64,000 nt of DNA from Mycobacterium sp. Aquia_216 (GCF_026723865.1 NZ_CP113529.1:4712001-4776000); one strand, 5' to 3'; numbered from the stretch's first letter, positions 47,236 to 55,404 are shown. The notes: generated by a model from the sequence alone, not told the origin. A program made the numbers and translations.

Positions 47236-48084
47236 CTAAGCGTCGGTTGGCCGCAGTGACGGAAACTGCGGGGGCCTCTTCTCGAGGAAGCTGGTGATCC
47301 CTTCGATGACATCCGGCCGCGGCAGAGACTCCTGAAGCAGGGCGTCGGCAAGCGACGTGGCGTCCACGACGTCGCGGGTGGCGTCGCCATAGACCTGACG
47401 CTTGATCACCGCCATCGATGCGGGCGAACATTTGGCGGCCATGTCCTCGGCATATTCCAGAACACGCTTCATCAAGTCGTCGGCGGCAACGACCTCTTTG
47501 ACCAGGCCGAGCTCGGCGGCTTCCTCGGCGAGAAACGTGCGACCGCTCAGCAATAGATCGAGAGCGACGGCCATGCCGGTCAACCGCGGCAAAATCCAGG
47601 AGATGCCGAATTCGGCGATCAGACCGCGACGAGCGAACACCGCGCCGAACTTCGCACCGGCGGCGGCGAACCGGACATCGCACATCAGCGCCTGGGTAAG
47701 ACCGATGCCGACGCACGAGCCGTTGATGGCCGCGATGACGGGCTTGCGCAGCGTGGTCACAAAATGAGGCGGACGTTCGCCGACCAGGTCGGCCAGGTTC
47801 GTCTGCCCCGCCTTCTCCATCGATTCGCCGACCTTGGCGGCCCCGCTCGGCGCGCCCAAATAGGCGCCGGCGCAGAATCCTCGGCCCCGACCGGTCAGCA
47901 CGACCACCCGGATCGCGGGATCCTGCTCGGCGCGGTCGATGCCGGCATAGAACCCGGCCGCGATGTCGGGACCCCAGGCGTTGAGCCGGTCCGGCCGGTT
48001 GAACGTCAGGATTGCGACACCGCTGTCCGTGGCCTCGTAGCGCACCGCATCGTCGGCGTCGGAAGCACCGTCGCTGCCGGGCAT
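47236..48084 (-). CDS. Enoyl-CoA hydratase/isomerase (crotonase family)
   Basis: A 282-residue crotonase: VAILTFNRPDRLNAWGPDIA, the oxyanion-hole segment GRGFCAGAYLG, AAINGSCVGIGLTQALMCDV then FARRGLIAEFGISWILPRLT, the EchA subgroup common in mycobacteria. ATG 48084 is selected: GAGGAGG lies about 10 bases upstream, whereas the longer frame from 48141 overlaps the palindrome at 48140-48148. It leads the six-gene operon to 41229. Expected reaction: hydration of an enoyl-CoA made by the acyl-CoA dehydrogenase pair. Confidence 0.88.
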   Translation of the reverse strand: MPGSDGASDADDAVRYEATDSGVAILTFNRPDRLNAWGPDIAAGFYAGIDRAEQDPAIRVVVLTGRGRGFCAGAYLGAPSGAAKVGESMEKAGQTNLADLVGERPPHFVTTLRKPVIAAINGSCVGIGLTQALMCDVRFAAAGAKFGAVFARRGLIAEFGISWILPRLTGMAVALDLLLSGRTFLAEEAAELGLVKEVVAADDLMKRVLEYAEDMAAKCSPASMAVIKRQVYGDATRDVVDATSLADALLQESLPRPDVIEGITSFLEKRPPQFPSLRPTDA

Positions 48085-48139
48085 CTTCCGCGGCACCTCC
48101 TCATGCGTTGACGACGGGATTCGCCTGTGCTTTGTACCC

Positions 48140-48148
48140 ATACTGTAT
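48140..48148. promoter_or_regulatory. TTACNGTAA-like site F
   Basis: ATACTGTAT, a perfect 9-base palindrome differing from the core at both ends, 55 bases upstream of the crotonase ATG at 48084. It is followed by ACCTATCGGTACTG, a possible second half-site. Confidence 0.42.
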
Positions 48149-48349
48149 ACCTATCGGTACTGCATTCCACAACTGTCCCCGCGGGCCCGCAAACCGCGTC
48201 AAACAGCGAATTCCACCAGTACTGAGCCGCCGTCCGCGTCGGAAACGACACGCGAATTCCCAGCAATGAATTCGCACCCGGTGTTTGGGATCACGACTCC
48301 CGGGTTACCGAAAGCGGGTGTGAATATCCGGCGGCTAAGGGGATCCGTA

Positions 48350-48628
48350 GTGAAGTCGACAGCAAAAGCGATCATGCATCGCGTGAAGCAAGCGCGGTCA
48401 GCGGTAATGAAGGTTGAGGCGACGCTGGCGGGCTTCCAGTTTCTGCTCGCGTTGGGGCCGCTGGGCATTGCCATCGGCCTGGTGTTGTGGGTTCGACGGC
48501 GTCGAACCCACGGCGACCCTCCCCGCGTGGAGATCGCAACACCGCCGGCAACAGATGTGGCTACCGATACGACCGCACCGGTAGCCACTACCTCGGCAAA
48601 CGCGGCCGGCAACGGGCACGCGCACTGA
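48350..48628 (+). CDS. Small single-pass membrane protein of unknown function
   Basis: A 92-residue protein from GTG 48350 (AAGGGG about 7 bases upstream). The N-terminus is basic (KSTAKAIMHRVKQARSAVMK), followed by one membrane helix (FQFLLALGPLGIAIGLVLWV), a basic stop-transfer VRRRRTHG and a Thr/Ala-rich tail. No family is recognised. The open frame extends upstream to 48266, but the part before 48350 looks non-coding. It stands alone between the crotonase operon and the CsbD-like gene. Confidence 0.45.
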   Translation: MKSTAKAIMHRVKQARSAVMKVEATLAGFQFLLALGPLGIAIGLVLWVRRRRTHGDPPRVEIATPPATDVATDTTAPVATTSANAAGNGHAH

Positions 48629-48657
48629 AGCTGTGGCGAGCGCCACGTTCCGCTCGT

Positions 48658-48688
48658 GGTTTCCCCGTCGAGTGACTGGGAACGGGTA
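48658..48688 (+). promoter_or_regulatory. Possible SigF-like promoter of the CsbD-like gene
   Basis: GGTTT at 48658-48662, then 15 bases, then GGGAA (48678-48682) and GGGTA (48684-48688), resembling the mycobacterial SigF pattern GGTTT-N15-17-GGGTA except that the exact GGGTA is 21 bases away. It lies 38 bases before the ATG at 48726. Confidence 0.25.
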
Positions 48689-48725
48689 CTGAGGGCACCC
48701 ACTAGGTAAGAGGAGGGAAACGCCA

Positions 48726-48944
48726 ATGGTTGACATCATCAGGGGCGTCGTCGACGACGTTGTGGGCAAGGCCAAGGAAGTGGTTGGCACTGTCGCGGGG
48801 CGCAATGACTGGATCAGCGAAGGTCAGGCGCAGCAAGACAAGGCCGACGCGCTGCGCAATGCGACGAAGAAAGAGCTTGAAGCCGACAAGGCTCGTGCCG
48901 AAGCGAAAATCCACGAGGCACGCGAGCGCGCCGAGCAAAACTAG
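48726..48944 (+). CDS. CsbD-like stress protein
   Basis: A 72-residue, very hydrophilic, helical protein: VVDDVVGKAKEVVGTVAGRN, WISEGQAQQDKADALRNAT, then a Lys/Ala/Glu-rich tail. The VxGKxKEVxGxxxGxxDWxxEG pattern is that of CsbD-family general stress proteins. AGGAGGG lies upstream of the ATG. In other bacteria the family is controlled by a stress sigma factor; a weak SigF-like promoter is visible here. It is followed by a strong hairpin terminator and is unlikely to be part of the catabolic pathway. Confidence 0.8.
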   Translation: MVDIIRGVVDDVVGKAKEVVGTVAGRNDWISEGQAQQDKADALRNATKKELEADKARAEAKIHEARERAEQN

Positions 48945-48962
48945 CCAACGTCTCGCGTTCGC

Positions 48963-48997
48963 AAAGGCCCGGTCACCCCGTTGGGGGCCGGGCCTTT
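48963..48997 (+). terminator. Rho-independent terminator, probably bidirectional
   Basis: AAAGGCCCGG pairs perfectly with CCGGGCCTTT, with an inner CCCC-GTT-GGGG extension. It lies between the CsbD-like gene and the convergent aldolase-family gene ending at 49033. Confidence 0.85.
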
Positions 48998-49032
48998 GTA
49001 TGGGACTGCGGCACAAGGACTTTGGGCGATAG

Positions 49033-50040
49033 CTATGAATCGATGAGTCCGAGCCGGCGATAAGCAGTCTCGATTTGAGTCTTAGCCTCCGACGGTAACT
49101 CGGCTTGCGGAGGCCGCGAATGCGGATAGGAACCGATCGGCAGACCCAATACCGAAGCGGCGTACTTGAATGCGCCTCCCCAATGGGTGAAGTAATCGGA
49201 GCGACCGGGATAACAGGTCCACCACGATCCGATGTCCAGATCGAATTGGTCCATACCGGACTCACGCCCAAAGTCCATTGCCTCGAGCAGCTTGTCGTTG
49301 AGTACCAGGTCCCAATAGTCGGAGAACTTCCGCCGCTGCGGAGTTTCGAAGAGATAACCTGCCGTCCCGAGTTGCGCGGGGCAGACGATTCCTGCCCGCA
49401 ACCACCCGGCGCGGTACACCGTCCTGTCACATTCCCACACCGCCAGCCCGGGCGCCAATTCATGCAGCCGCCGGCTCGCCTCTGGGCGGAAGGCACCCTC
49501 CTTGGTGGCGCACACCGCGGGCACCTCGTGATAAATCCTGGCGCTTTCGGCCGGGGTCAACACATAGCCCGAAGACGGAGAATTGAACATCCCCAGGGCG
49601 ATATCCGTGCGCGCGGCCACGTACTTGAAGAAGCGCAGCACGCCTTCGCCGCCGTGAGCCTCCATCATCGGCGTTTGGATGTACGCAATATCGGCGCCCG
49701 CCTGCTGGGCGTGCAGCGTCAAATCCACGCAGTCCTTTGCCGACATGGCTGCCGTACAGGCCTGCACCACAACGTCGGGATTGATCCGGCGCGACTCCTC
49801 GATCGCCACCTCGAGCAAGCGTCTACGCTCATCGAGCGTCAGCGACCAGAACTCGGCGATTCCGCTGGTACACCACAACATCGGGTGGCCGAGGTCACCG
49901 ACGCAGTAACGCACCAACGTCCGGTACGCGTCCCAGTCGATGTCGTCGCCGTCGGTACCGCAGAACGGTGTGTAGAGCGAGTCGCCGATTCCCCGCAATG
50001 CTCCGCGCGCCCACGTGCGCGCCTCAGCAGCTGTCGCCAC
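49033..50040 (-). CDS. Dihydrodipicolinate-synthase-family aldolase/lyase
   Basis: A 335-residue class I aldolase barrel: GDSLYTPFCGTDGDDIDWDA, WCTSGIAEFWSLTLDERRRL, AGADIAYIQTPMMEAHGG, IALGMFNSPSSGYVLTP and the probable Schiff-base Lys in VCATKEGAFRP. GTG 50040 is chosen with AAAAGGAGT upstream; earlier frame lies in the SDR gene. Members include hydratase-aldolases and keto-acid lyases of aromatic catabolism as well as dihydrodipicolinate synthase; the extended C-terminus and catabolic context point to the former. It is coupled to the SDR by a 34-base gap. Confidence 0.82.
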   Translation of the reverse strand: MATAAEARTWARGALRGIGDSLYTPFCGTDGDDIDWDAYRTLVRYCVGDLGHPMLWCTSGIAEFWSLTLDERRRLLEVAIEESRRINPDVVVQACTAAMSAKDCVDLTLHAQQAGADIAYIQTPMMEAHGGEGVLRFFKYVAARTDIALGMFNSPSSGYVLTPAESARIYHEVPAVCATKEGAFRPEASRRLHELAPGLAVWECDRTVYRAGWLRAGIVCPAQLGTAGYLFETPQRRKFSDYWDLVLNDKLLEAMDFGRESGMDQFDLDIGSWWTCYPGRSDYFTHWGGAFKYAASVLGLPIGSYPHSRPPQAELPSEAKTQIETAYRRLGLIDS

Positions 50041-50074
50041 AGTCCACTCCTTTTGTCGGCCAATCGATTTGAGG

Positions 50075-50872
50075 TCAGGTGAAGTCTGAACCACCGTCGA
50101 CGTTGATGTTGGCGCCGGTCATGTAGGAGTTGCGCCGCGACGCCAGGAACGCGACGACGGGCCCGATCTCTTCCGGTAGACCGGCTCGCGGCATGTGCGC
50201 CGGATGCCCAAAGTGCTTGCCGATGGCCTCCATCAGGCGATAGGGGTCGTTACCGTCGACACCGACCGAGTCGGCCCAGCCGACGAGCGACTCGGACGCG
50301 ATGCTGCCCGGTGACACCACGTTGACCAGAATCTCGTCTTTGGCAAGCAGCAAGGACAGGTTCTTCGAGACGCTGGTCAGCATCGACTTCGCCGCGGTGT
50401 AGGCGGGCAGCATGACGCTTTGCCGCTGTGTCGAATGCGCCGAAAAATTGACGATGCGCGCCCAGTCCGCCTTGCGCAGCAGCGGAAGCGCTGAACGCAC
50501 ACAGCGCACCATTCCCAGCACGCCATCTTCGACGGACTGGCGCCACTGGTCGTCGGTCAGATCTTCGAAGCTGCCCGCCGCTCCCGGCCCGACCGTATTG
50601 ATCAGCACGTTGAGCTCGCCGTCCCATCGGGCGGCAACGTCGGCGAATACCCGGTCAACCTCTGCGGAGTCACCGATGTCGACGGCGAATCCCAGGACAT
50701 CCGGACTACCGCGGTCGGTCAGATCGACCACCGCGTTATCGAGAAAAACTCGGGTTCGGCCGACCAGCGCCACCCGGGCACCGTCTTCGGCCAGACAACG
50801 GGCCGCCGCCAAACCCATGCCGCGGCTACCGCCGACCACGACTGCTGCGGCATTCGCCAGGCCTAAATCCAT
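50075..50872 (-). CDS. Short-chain dehydrogenase/reductase
   Basis: A 265-residue SDR: cofactor motif VVGGSRGMG, LINTVGPGAAGS in place of NNAG, catalytic Ser in VNFSAHSTQ and Tyr-x3-Lys in YTAAKSM, C-terminal MTGANINVDGGSDFT. Arg/Thr after strand 2 (LVGRTRV) suggests NADP. It leads a two-gene unit with the aldolase-family gene, divergent from a TetR regulator; the promoter region contains an exact TTACAGTAA at 50969-50977. Confidence 0.87.
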   Translation of the reverse strand: MDLGLANAAAVVVGGSRGMGLAAARCLAEDGARVALVGRTRVFLDNAVVDLTDRGSPDVLGFAVDIGDSAEVDRVFADVAARWDGELNVLINTVGPGAAGSFEDLTDDQWRQSVEDGVLGMVRCVRSALPLLRKADWARIVNFSAHSTQRQSVMLPAYTAAKSMLTSVSKNLSLLLAKDEILVNVVSPGSIASESLVGWADSVGVDGNDPYRLMEAIGKHFGHPAHMPRAGLPEEIGPVVAFLASRRNSYMTGANINVDGGSDFT

Positions 50873-50968
50873 CGCGCTATCCGCGGCTCACGTGGTGGTC
50901 TGACCAATGGCTTGCGTCCGGTCATCTTTGCCCGTCCAGCTGTTATACCAAAAAGCCTACGATAGGTA

Positions 50969-50977
50969 TTACAGTAA
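50969..50977. promoter_or_regulatory. TTACNGTAA palindrome, site G
   Basis: TTACAGTAA within ATTACAGTAAC, an exact core in the divergent region between the SDR (ATG 50872) and the TetR gene (GTG 51139). Confidence 0.5.
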
Positions 50978-51138
50978 CAGAGGGAAAAGGGTACGAGGGC
51001 CCGGTTGACGGTCACAGCCTAACGCCGACACGCCTACATATACGCAGGTGAGAGCACATCTGCGGAGTAGATTTGCTTCAATCGGTGGCACGGCTGCAGA
51101 CCGTACCCACAGGATACATTTTGATGGAGGTGCCCGTA

Positions 51139-51930
51139 GTGGCAAAGCAGGCAACCGCTGATAAGCGTCAACGACGCGAACGCGGGTCCATCAACCCCGA
51201 TGACATCATCAGTGGCGCATTCGAACTCGCGGAGCGAGTCTCGATAGACAACCTCAGCATGCCGCTGCTCGGCAAACACCTCGGCGTCGGCGTTACCAGC
51301 ATTTACTGGTACTTCCGCAAGAAGGACGACCTGCTCAATGCGATGACCGACCGCGCCCTGAGCAAGTATGTGTTCGCCACCCCCTATGTCGAAGCCAGCG
51401 ACTGGCGAGAAACCCTGCGGAACCACGCGCGCTCGATGCGTAAGACGTTTATGGGCAACCCAATTCTGTGCGACCTGATTTTGATTCGCGCCGCGCTGAG
51501 TCCAAAGGCTGCCAAATTGGGCGCTTTGGAGATGGAGAAGGCGATCTCGAATCTGGTCGAGGCCGGCCTCACGCCCGAAGATGCCTTCGACACGTATTCG
51601 GCGGTTTCGGTCCACGTCCGCGGTTCGGTGGTATTGCAGCGGCTGTACGAAAAGAATCAGTCCTCCGACGTCGGTCCACGCGCCATCGAGGATGCGGTCG
51701 CCATCGACCCCGAAAAAACTCCGCTGCTCGCCCAGGTGAGCCGGATAGGTCACCGGATCGGCGCGCCGGACGAAACCAATTTCGAGTACGGACTCAACTG
51801 CATCCTCGACCACGCCAGCCGGTTGATCGACGAGGGCTCAAAAACCGCCAAGTCGACGACATCCCGGCCACGCAAGGCCACGAAGTCCTCCGCTGGAAGC
51901 GGGCGGACCAAGGCGACTGCGGACCGGTAG
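51139..51930 (+). CDS. TetR-family regulator, candidate regulator of the island
   Basis: A 263-residue TetR-type protein: HTH region LSMPLLGKHLGVGVTSIYWY then FRKKDDLLNAM (residues about 40-70). The C-terminal domain has DTYSAVSVHVRGSVVLQRLY and EYGLNCILDHASRLID. The last 25-30 residues are a Lys/Ser/Thr/Arg-rich tail (SRPRKATKSSAGSGRTKAT), which may add DNA contact. GTG 51139 is preferred with GGAGG 8 bases upstream; ATG 51124 is possible. It lies beside an exact TTACAGTAA and among genes carrying the motif, making it the best-placed regulator of that regulon (inference). Confidence 0.87.
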   Translation: MAKQATADKRQRRERGSINPDDIISGAFELAERVSIDNLSMPLLGKHLGVGVTSIYWYFRKKDDLLNAMTDRALSKYVFATPYVEASDWRETLRNHARSMRKTFMGNPILCDLILIRAALSPKAAKLGALEMEKAISNLVEAGLTPEDAFDTYSAVSVHVRGSVVLQRLYEKNQSSDVGPRAIEDAVAIDPEKTPLLAQVSRIGHRIGAPDETNFEYGLNCILDHASRLIDEGSKTAKSTTSRPRKATKSSAGSGRTKATADR

Positions 51931-51950
51931 AGGCTTCTCGAATCGTCTTA

Positions 51951-52841
51951 TTACACTTCGGGTTCCGGAACATGAAAGTGTTCGTCACGTAGCCGGAACG
52001 CTTCCTTGGTGCCGTGCTGGGCACGGGTTTTGACGAAGTTGAATTCCTCCGGCCCGAATTGCAGGTTGGTGCCGTAGGCGTGGAAGAGATAACTCGCGAC
52101 TTCCTCACCCTGGTACGCCTGGCTCTGCTCGACGAGGCGGAACGCTTCCTTGGCGATCACAACCCCGTCGGCAGGCATCTTCGCTGCCTTCTCGGCCCAA
52201 TACCGGGCCCGCGCGGTCACGGCGCCGGGATCGCATGTCTCGGTGAAGATTCCAAGATGTTCGAGCTCGCCGGCTTGGATAACGTCACCGGTCAGCAGCA
52301 AGCGCCGGGCCAACACCGGTCCCAGCCGATGGAAAAACATGTGCAGGCTGCCCAGCGCGGGACCCAGGAAACGCGTCGCGGGCATGCCGATCTTTGTGTC
52401 GCGCGCGATCACCGAGATGTCAGTCATCAGCGCCATCTCGAAACCACCGCCAAGGGCGTAGCCGGATATCTCCCCCACCGTCACCTTCGGGAAGCCCATG
52501 AAATTGTGGTAGAAGCTAAATGACTTGCGGTCCACGGTAAGTCGTCTGCGCTGGCTGGGCCGGCGTTGGGCCGCCGCCTCATCGGGAGCCTTGGACTTGT
52601 CGCCGTACCAGCCGTACGCGTTGTTCATGTCGGCACCGGTGGAAAAGACTCCGTCGGCCCCACGCAGCAGCAGCACAGTCAGCTCGTCGTCGTCGGCCAC
52701 CCGATCCAGGCAGCGGCCGACGGCCTCACGCATGGCGGCGTCATAGGAGTTGCGCTGCTTGGGATTGTTCAGAGTGATCGTCGCGATTCGCCGACCGGGG
52801 TCGACCTCGAAAAGCACACGATCGTCGTTCGAGGCAGTCAT
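51951..52841 (-). CDS. Enoyl-CoA hydratase/isomerase (crotonase family)
   Basis: A 296-residue crotonase: IATITLNNPKQRNSYDAAMR, oxyanion segment DGVFSTGADMNNAYG, then a polar insertion of about 30 residues (DKSKAPDEAAAQRRPSQRRR), EISGYALGGGFEMALMTDIS and FLGPALGSLHMFFHRLG. The usual Glu positions are not evident, so hydratase activity is uncertain; isomerase or hydrolase variants exist in the family. ATG 52841 overlaps the hotdog stop (ATGA). It converges on the TetR gene with 20 bases between stops. Confidence 0.83.
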   Translation of the reverse strand: MTASNDDRVLFEVDPGRRIATITLNNPKQRNSYDAAMREAVGRCLDRVADDDELTVLLLRGADGVFSTGADMNNAYGWYGDKSKAPDEAAAQRRPSQRRRLTVDRKSFSFYHNFMGFPKVTVGEISGYALGGGFEMALMTDISVIARDTKIGMPATRFLGPALGSLHMFFHRLGPVLARRLLLTGDVIQAGELEHLGIFTETCDPGAVTARARYWAEKAAKMPADGVVIAKEAFRLVEQSQAYQGEEVASYLFHAYGTNLQFGPEEFNFVKTRAQHGTKEAFRLRDEHFHVPEPEV

Positions 52842-53515
52842 GTAGCGGACTCCTTTCGCCGCCTCCCGAATCTAGATCCGGTCAGCTTGTCCGGCCGCGA
52901 CGCCAGAGTGTTGACCTCGCCGATGCACAGCACTTCGTTGCCGAGCACCAGCCGGGCCGTCGACGCGATGCCCCGCTCGAGCTGCGACCGGACGATGTCG
53001 AAGCCCAACTCGGTCAGCAGCGGCGTGGGCCGCCGGAAGGTCACCTGCAGCGATCGCGTCTTGCCGGACAACCCCATGACGCAACTGTGATGCTGGATGA
53101 CGCAGTCGAAAAAGACGGCGAGAAAGCCGCCGTGAACCAGGCCCGGCGGTCCTTCGTAGGTCAGCGGGAACAAGACCCGACCTTCGGCCTTGTCGGCGTC
53201 GAGATGATCGAAGGAATACTCCGGAAAGGACGGGTTGTAGGCGCCGATGTCGGTGGCGTGGTTGAGATAGACCCGGCGCGGATCGTCGTCGATCTCGCCG
53301 ATCCGGGGAGCGTTGTCCCGCGGGGCCGCGATCGTCAGCTCACTCTCCCATTCGCCGAACTTCGCCAGCATCGCATCGACCGTCGGGTGCGGATGTTCCA
53401 GCGAGAGCAACAAAGAGCTCAGCCGCCGCATCGCGCCGGCGGCGGCCACGGTCTGAGCAAGGGGCACCTCGCCGAATTTCGTGTCATCGGCGCGTATCGG
53501 TGTGCCCTCGCCCAT
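52838..53515 (-). CDS. Hotdog-fold thioesterase-like protein
   Basis: A 225-residue protein with a C-terminal hotdog domain (about 105-205): YEGPPGLVHGGFLAVFFDCV then SLQVTFRRPTPLLTELGFDI. The VHGG element is intact. The N-terminal 100 residues are helical and resemble those of 32661-33290. ATG 53515 is chosen because AGGAG lies about 9 bases upstream, within the MIRU-like repeat; the longer frame begins inside the repeat. It leads a two-gene unit with a crotonase. Possible acyl-CoA thioesterase. Confidence 0.83.
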   Translation of the reverse strand: MGEGTPIRADDTKFGEVPLAQTVAAAGAMRRLSSLLLSLEHPHPTVDAMLAKFGEWESELTIAAPRDNAPRIGEIDDDPRRVYLNHATDIGAYNPSFPEYSFDHLDADKAEGRVLFPLTYEGPPGLVHGGFLAVFFDCVIQHHSCVMGLSGKTRSLQVTFRRPTPLLTELGFDIVRSQLERGIASTARLVLGNEVLCIGEVNTLASRPDKLTGSRFGRRRKESAT

Positions 53516-53516
53516 T

Positions 53517-53588
53517 AGCGCCGCTCCTCTCCTCGCAAGCGGGAGGTACCCCCACATCGCTCTTTTGCTCTGCATCGTCGCCGACGCA
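53517..53588 (-). repeat. MIRU-like interspersed repeat, copy 2
   Basis: Minus-strand copy directly upstream of the hotdog gene. CGGCGACGATGCA (53571-53583) and ACCTCCCGCTTGCG (53534-53547) match copy 1 at 39931-40003. It ends in GAGGAGCGGCGCTAATG and so supplies the ribosome site of the gene. Confidence 0.65.
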
Positions 53589-53679
53589 AGGCATGCGACC
53601 CTCTTCCGTCGGGTTTCATCCGGTTGTTCCGTCGGCAGCGTTTCCTTGATAACTTATACAGCGTATCAATCGTATTGCC

Positions 53680-53687
53680 TACTGTAT
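53680..53687. promoter_or_regulatory. TTACNGTAA-like site H (degenerate)
   Basis: TACTGTAT within CTACTGTATGG, 35 bases upstream of the crotonase GTG at 53723, in the region divergent from the hotdog gene. It is a weaker match to the island motif. Confidence 0.35.
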
Positions 53688-53722
53688 GGGTTCCCGTATC
53701 GCCAGAAAGGCCGGATTCGACG

Positions 53723-54544
53723 GTGAATCACGACGCCGACGCGGCCGACGCCGAGGGGTCGGTGGCAGCGCGCCGGGATGGTGCGATTCTGCGACTCACA
53801 CTCGACCGTCCGCAGCGACGTAATTCGTTGACCCACTTGATGATCGATACATTGGTCCGCGCGCTGACCGACGCCGCCACCGACGATTCGTTGCGGGCGA
53901 TTCACCTGAACAGTGCGGGCGACGACTTCTGCTCGGGTGCCGACTGGGTCGCAACCAACAGCGGCACCGCACAGCGTCCGCGCACCGGCGATCTGGTGCG
54001 CAGGGTTCCACACGCCGCCCACCGCTTGATCGAGCTCGTGCACACCATCCAGCTCCCGGTCGTCTGCACCGTGCGAGGCTGGGCGGTGGGCATGGGTTGC
54101 AATCTTGCCCTGGCCGCCGATTTCGCCGTGGCCGCCGACGATGCCGTGTTCTGGGAACCGTTCGTCGAACGGGGGTTCAGCCCGGATTCGGGTGCTACCT
54201 GGCTACTCCCCCGATTGGTGGGAGTGGCGCGGGCCCGGCGCATGCTGCTGCTCAGCGAAAAAGTGAGTGGGATAGACGCGGCCGGCTGGGGGCTGATACA
54301 CCACGCAGCCGGCCCGACCGAACTCGACGACGCCGTCGAGCAGCTGCTGGCGCGACTCGCCGACGGACCAACCGTCGCGATCGGTCTGGCCAAACAGGCC
54401 CTGAACTACGGCCAGCACGCGTCACTGAACCAGTCCATGACACAGGAACTGTTCAACATGGAACTATCTTGTCGGACAAGCGATTTCAAAGAGGGTCTGG
54501 AGGCCTTTCGCCGGCGACGCGCACCGAAATTCAATGGACGGTGA
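53723..54544 (+). CDS. Enoyl-CoA hydratase/isomerase (crotonase family), first of three in tandem
   Basis: A 273-residue crotonase: LRLTLDRPQRRNSLTHLMID, oxyanion segment GDDFCSGADWVAT, CTVRGWAVGMGCNLALAADF and FVERGFSPDSGATWLLPRLV, the same subgroup as 47236-48084. GTG 53723 has AGAAAGG about 12 bases upstream; the frame is open back to 53624 but that part is promoter-like and contains the degenerate site H. It begins the operon of three crotonases and three CoA ligases to 60789. Confidence 0.85.
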   Translation: MNHDADAADAEGSVAARRDGAILRLTLDRPQRRNSLTHLMIDTLVRALTDAATDDSLRAIHLNSAGDDFCSGADWVATNSGTAQRPRTGDLVRRVPHAAHRLIELVHTIQLPVVCTVRGWAVGMGCNLALAADFAVAADDAVFWEPFVERGFSPDSGATWLLPRLVGVARARRMLLLSEKVSGIDAAGWGLIHHAAGPTELDDAVEQLLARLADGPTVAIGLAKQALNYGQHASLNQSMTQELFNMELSCRTSDFKEGLEAFRRRRAPKFNGR

Positions 54545-54591
54545 CCGGATAGGCTTTCGGTCACACGGGGCGCAATACGAAGGGAACACGG

Positions 54592-55404
54592 ATGCCTGCT
54601 GACTCGTTCGACACCATCGACTACGAGGTCGACGGGCATACCGCCACCATCACTTTGAATCGGCCCGAGGCCCTCAACGCGCTGAGCCCCCACATGATCA
54701 CCGAGCTTCGGGCCGCCTACGACGAGGCGGAAAACGACGACAACGTGTGGCTGACGATCGTCACCGGCACCGGCCGCGCATTCTGCACCGGCGCCGACGT
54801 CAAGGCCATTCCCGAGGACGGCAAGGTGATCTACGAACGGCCGTACCTGTCGACCTACGACCAATGGGAGGCGCCGCAGGAGGGCACGCCTGCGTTTCGC
54901 ACCACGGCCAAGCCGGTGCTGACCGCGGTGAACGGAATCTGCTGTGGCGCCGGCATGGATTGGGTCACCACAACCGACATCGTCATCGCATCCGAGCAGG
55001 CCACCTTTTTCGATCCGCACGTCAGCATCGGCCTGGTGGCCGGACGCGAATTGGTGCGGGTATCCCGGGTGCTGCCCCGCTCGATCGCCCTGCGAATGGC
55101 CTTGATGGGCAAGCACGAACGAATGAGCGCAGGGCGCGCCTACGAGCTCGGGTTGATCAGCGAAGTCGTCGAGCACGACCGCCTGCTCGACCGGGCGCGC
55201 GAGATCGCCGACATCGTCAACTCCAATGCGCCGCTGGCGGTTCGGGGCACCCGGCTGGCGATCCTCAAGGGTCTGAACGTGCCGCTGCACGAGGCCGAGA
55301 TCATGGCCGAAACCTTCCGCGAGCGGGTGCTGCGCACCGAGGATGCCGCCGAAGGCCCTAAGGCCTTTGTCGAAAAGCGGAAACCGAATTGGCAATGCCG
55401 TTGA
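54592..55404 (+). CDS. Enoyl-CoA hydratase/isomerase (crotonase family), second in tandem
   Basis: A 270-residue crotonase: TATITLNRPEALNALSPHMI, GTGRAFCTGADVKAIPEDGK, TAVNGICCGAGMDWVTTTDI, FFDPHVSIGLVAGRELVRVS, and C-terminal AEGPKAFVEKRKPNW. It resembles the third copy more than the first (both have FFDxHVSxGLV), suggesting duplication. It overlaps the next gene by 10 bases. It follows the first crotonase by 47 bases, which contain only a weak ribosome site. Confidence 0.88.
   Translation: MPADSFDTIDYEVDGHTATITLNRPEALNALSPHMITELRAAYDEAENDDNVWLTIVTGTGRAFCTGADVKAIPEDGKVIYERPYLSTYDQWEAPQEGTPAFRTTAKPVLTAVNGICCGAGMDWVTTTDIVIASEQATFFDPHVSIGLVAGRELVRVSRVLPRSIALRMALMGKHERMSAGRAYELGLISEVVEHDRLLDRAREIADIVNSNAPLAVRGTRLAILKGLNVPLHEAEIMAETFRERVLRTEDAAEGPKAFVEKRKPNWQCR

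Noticed and set aside
46013..47716. Longer 567-residue version of the amidohydrolase
   Set aside because: The first about 165 codons overlap the crotonase gene out of frame and lack motifs; homology begins at MNSLSYKAID after an AAAGGG site.
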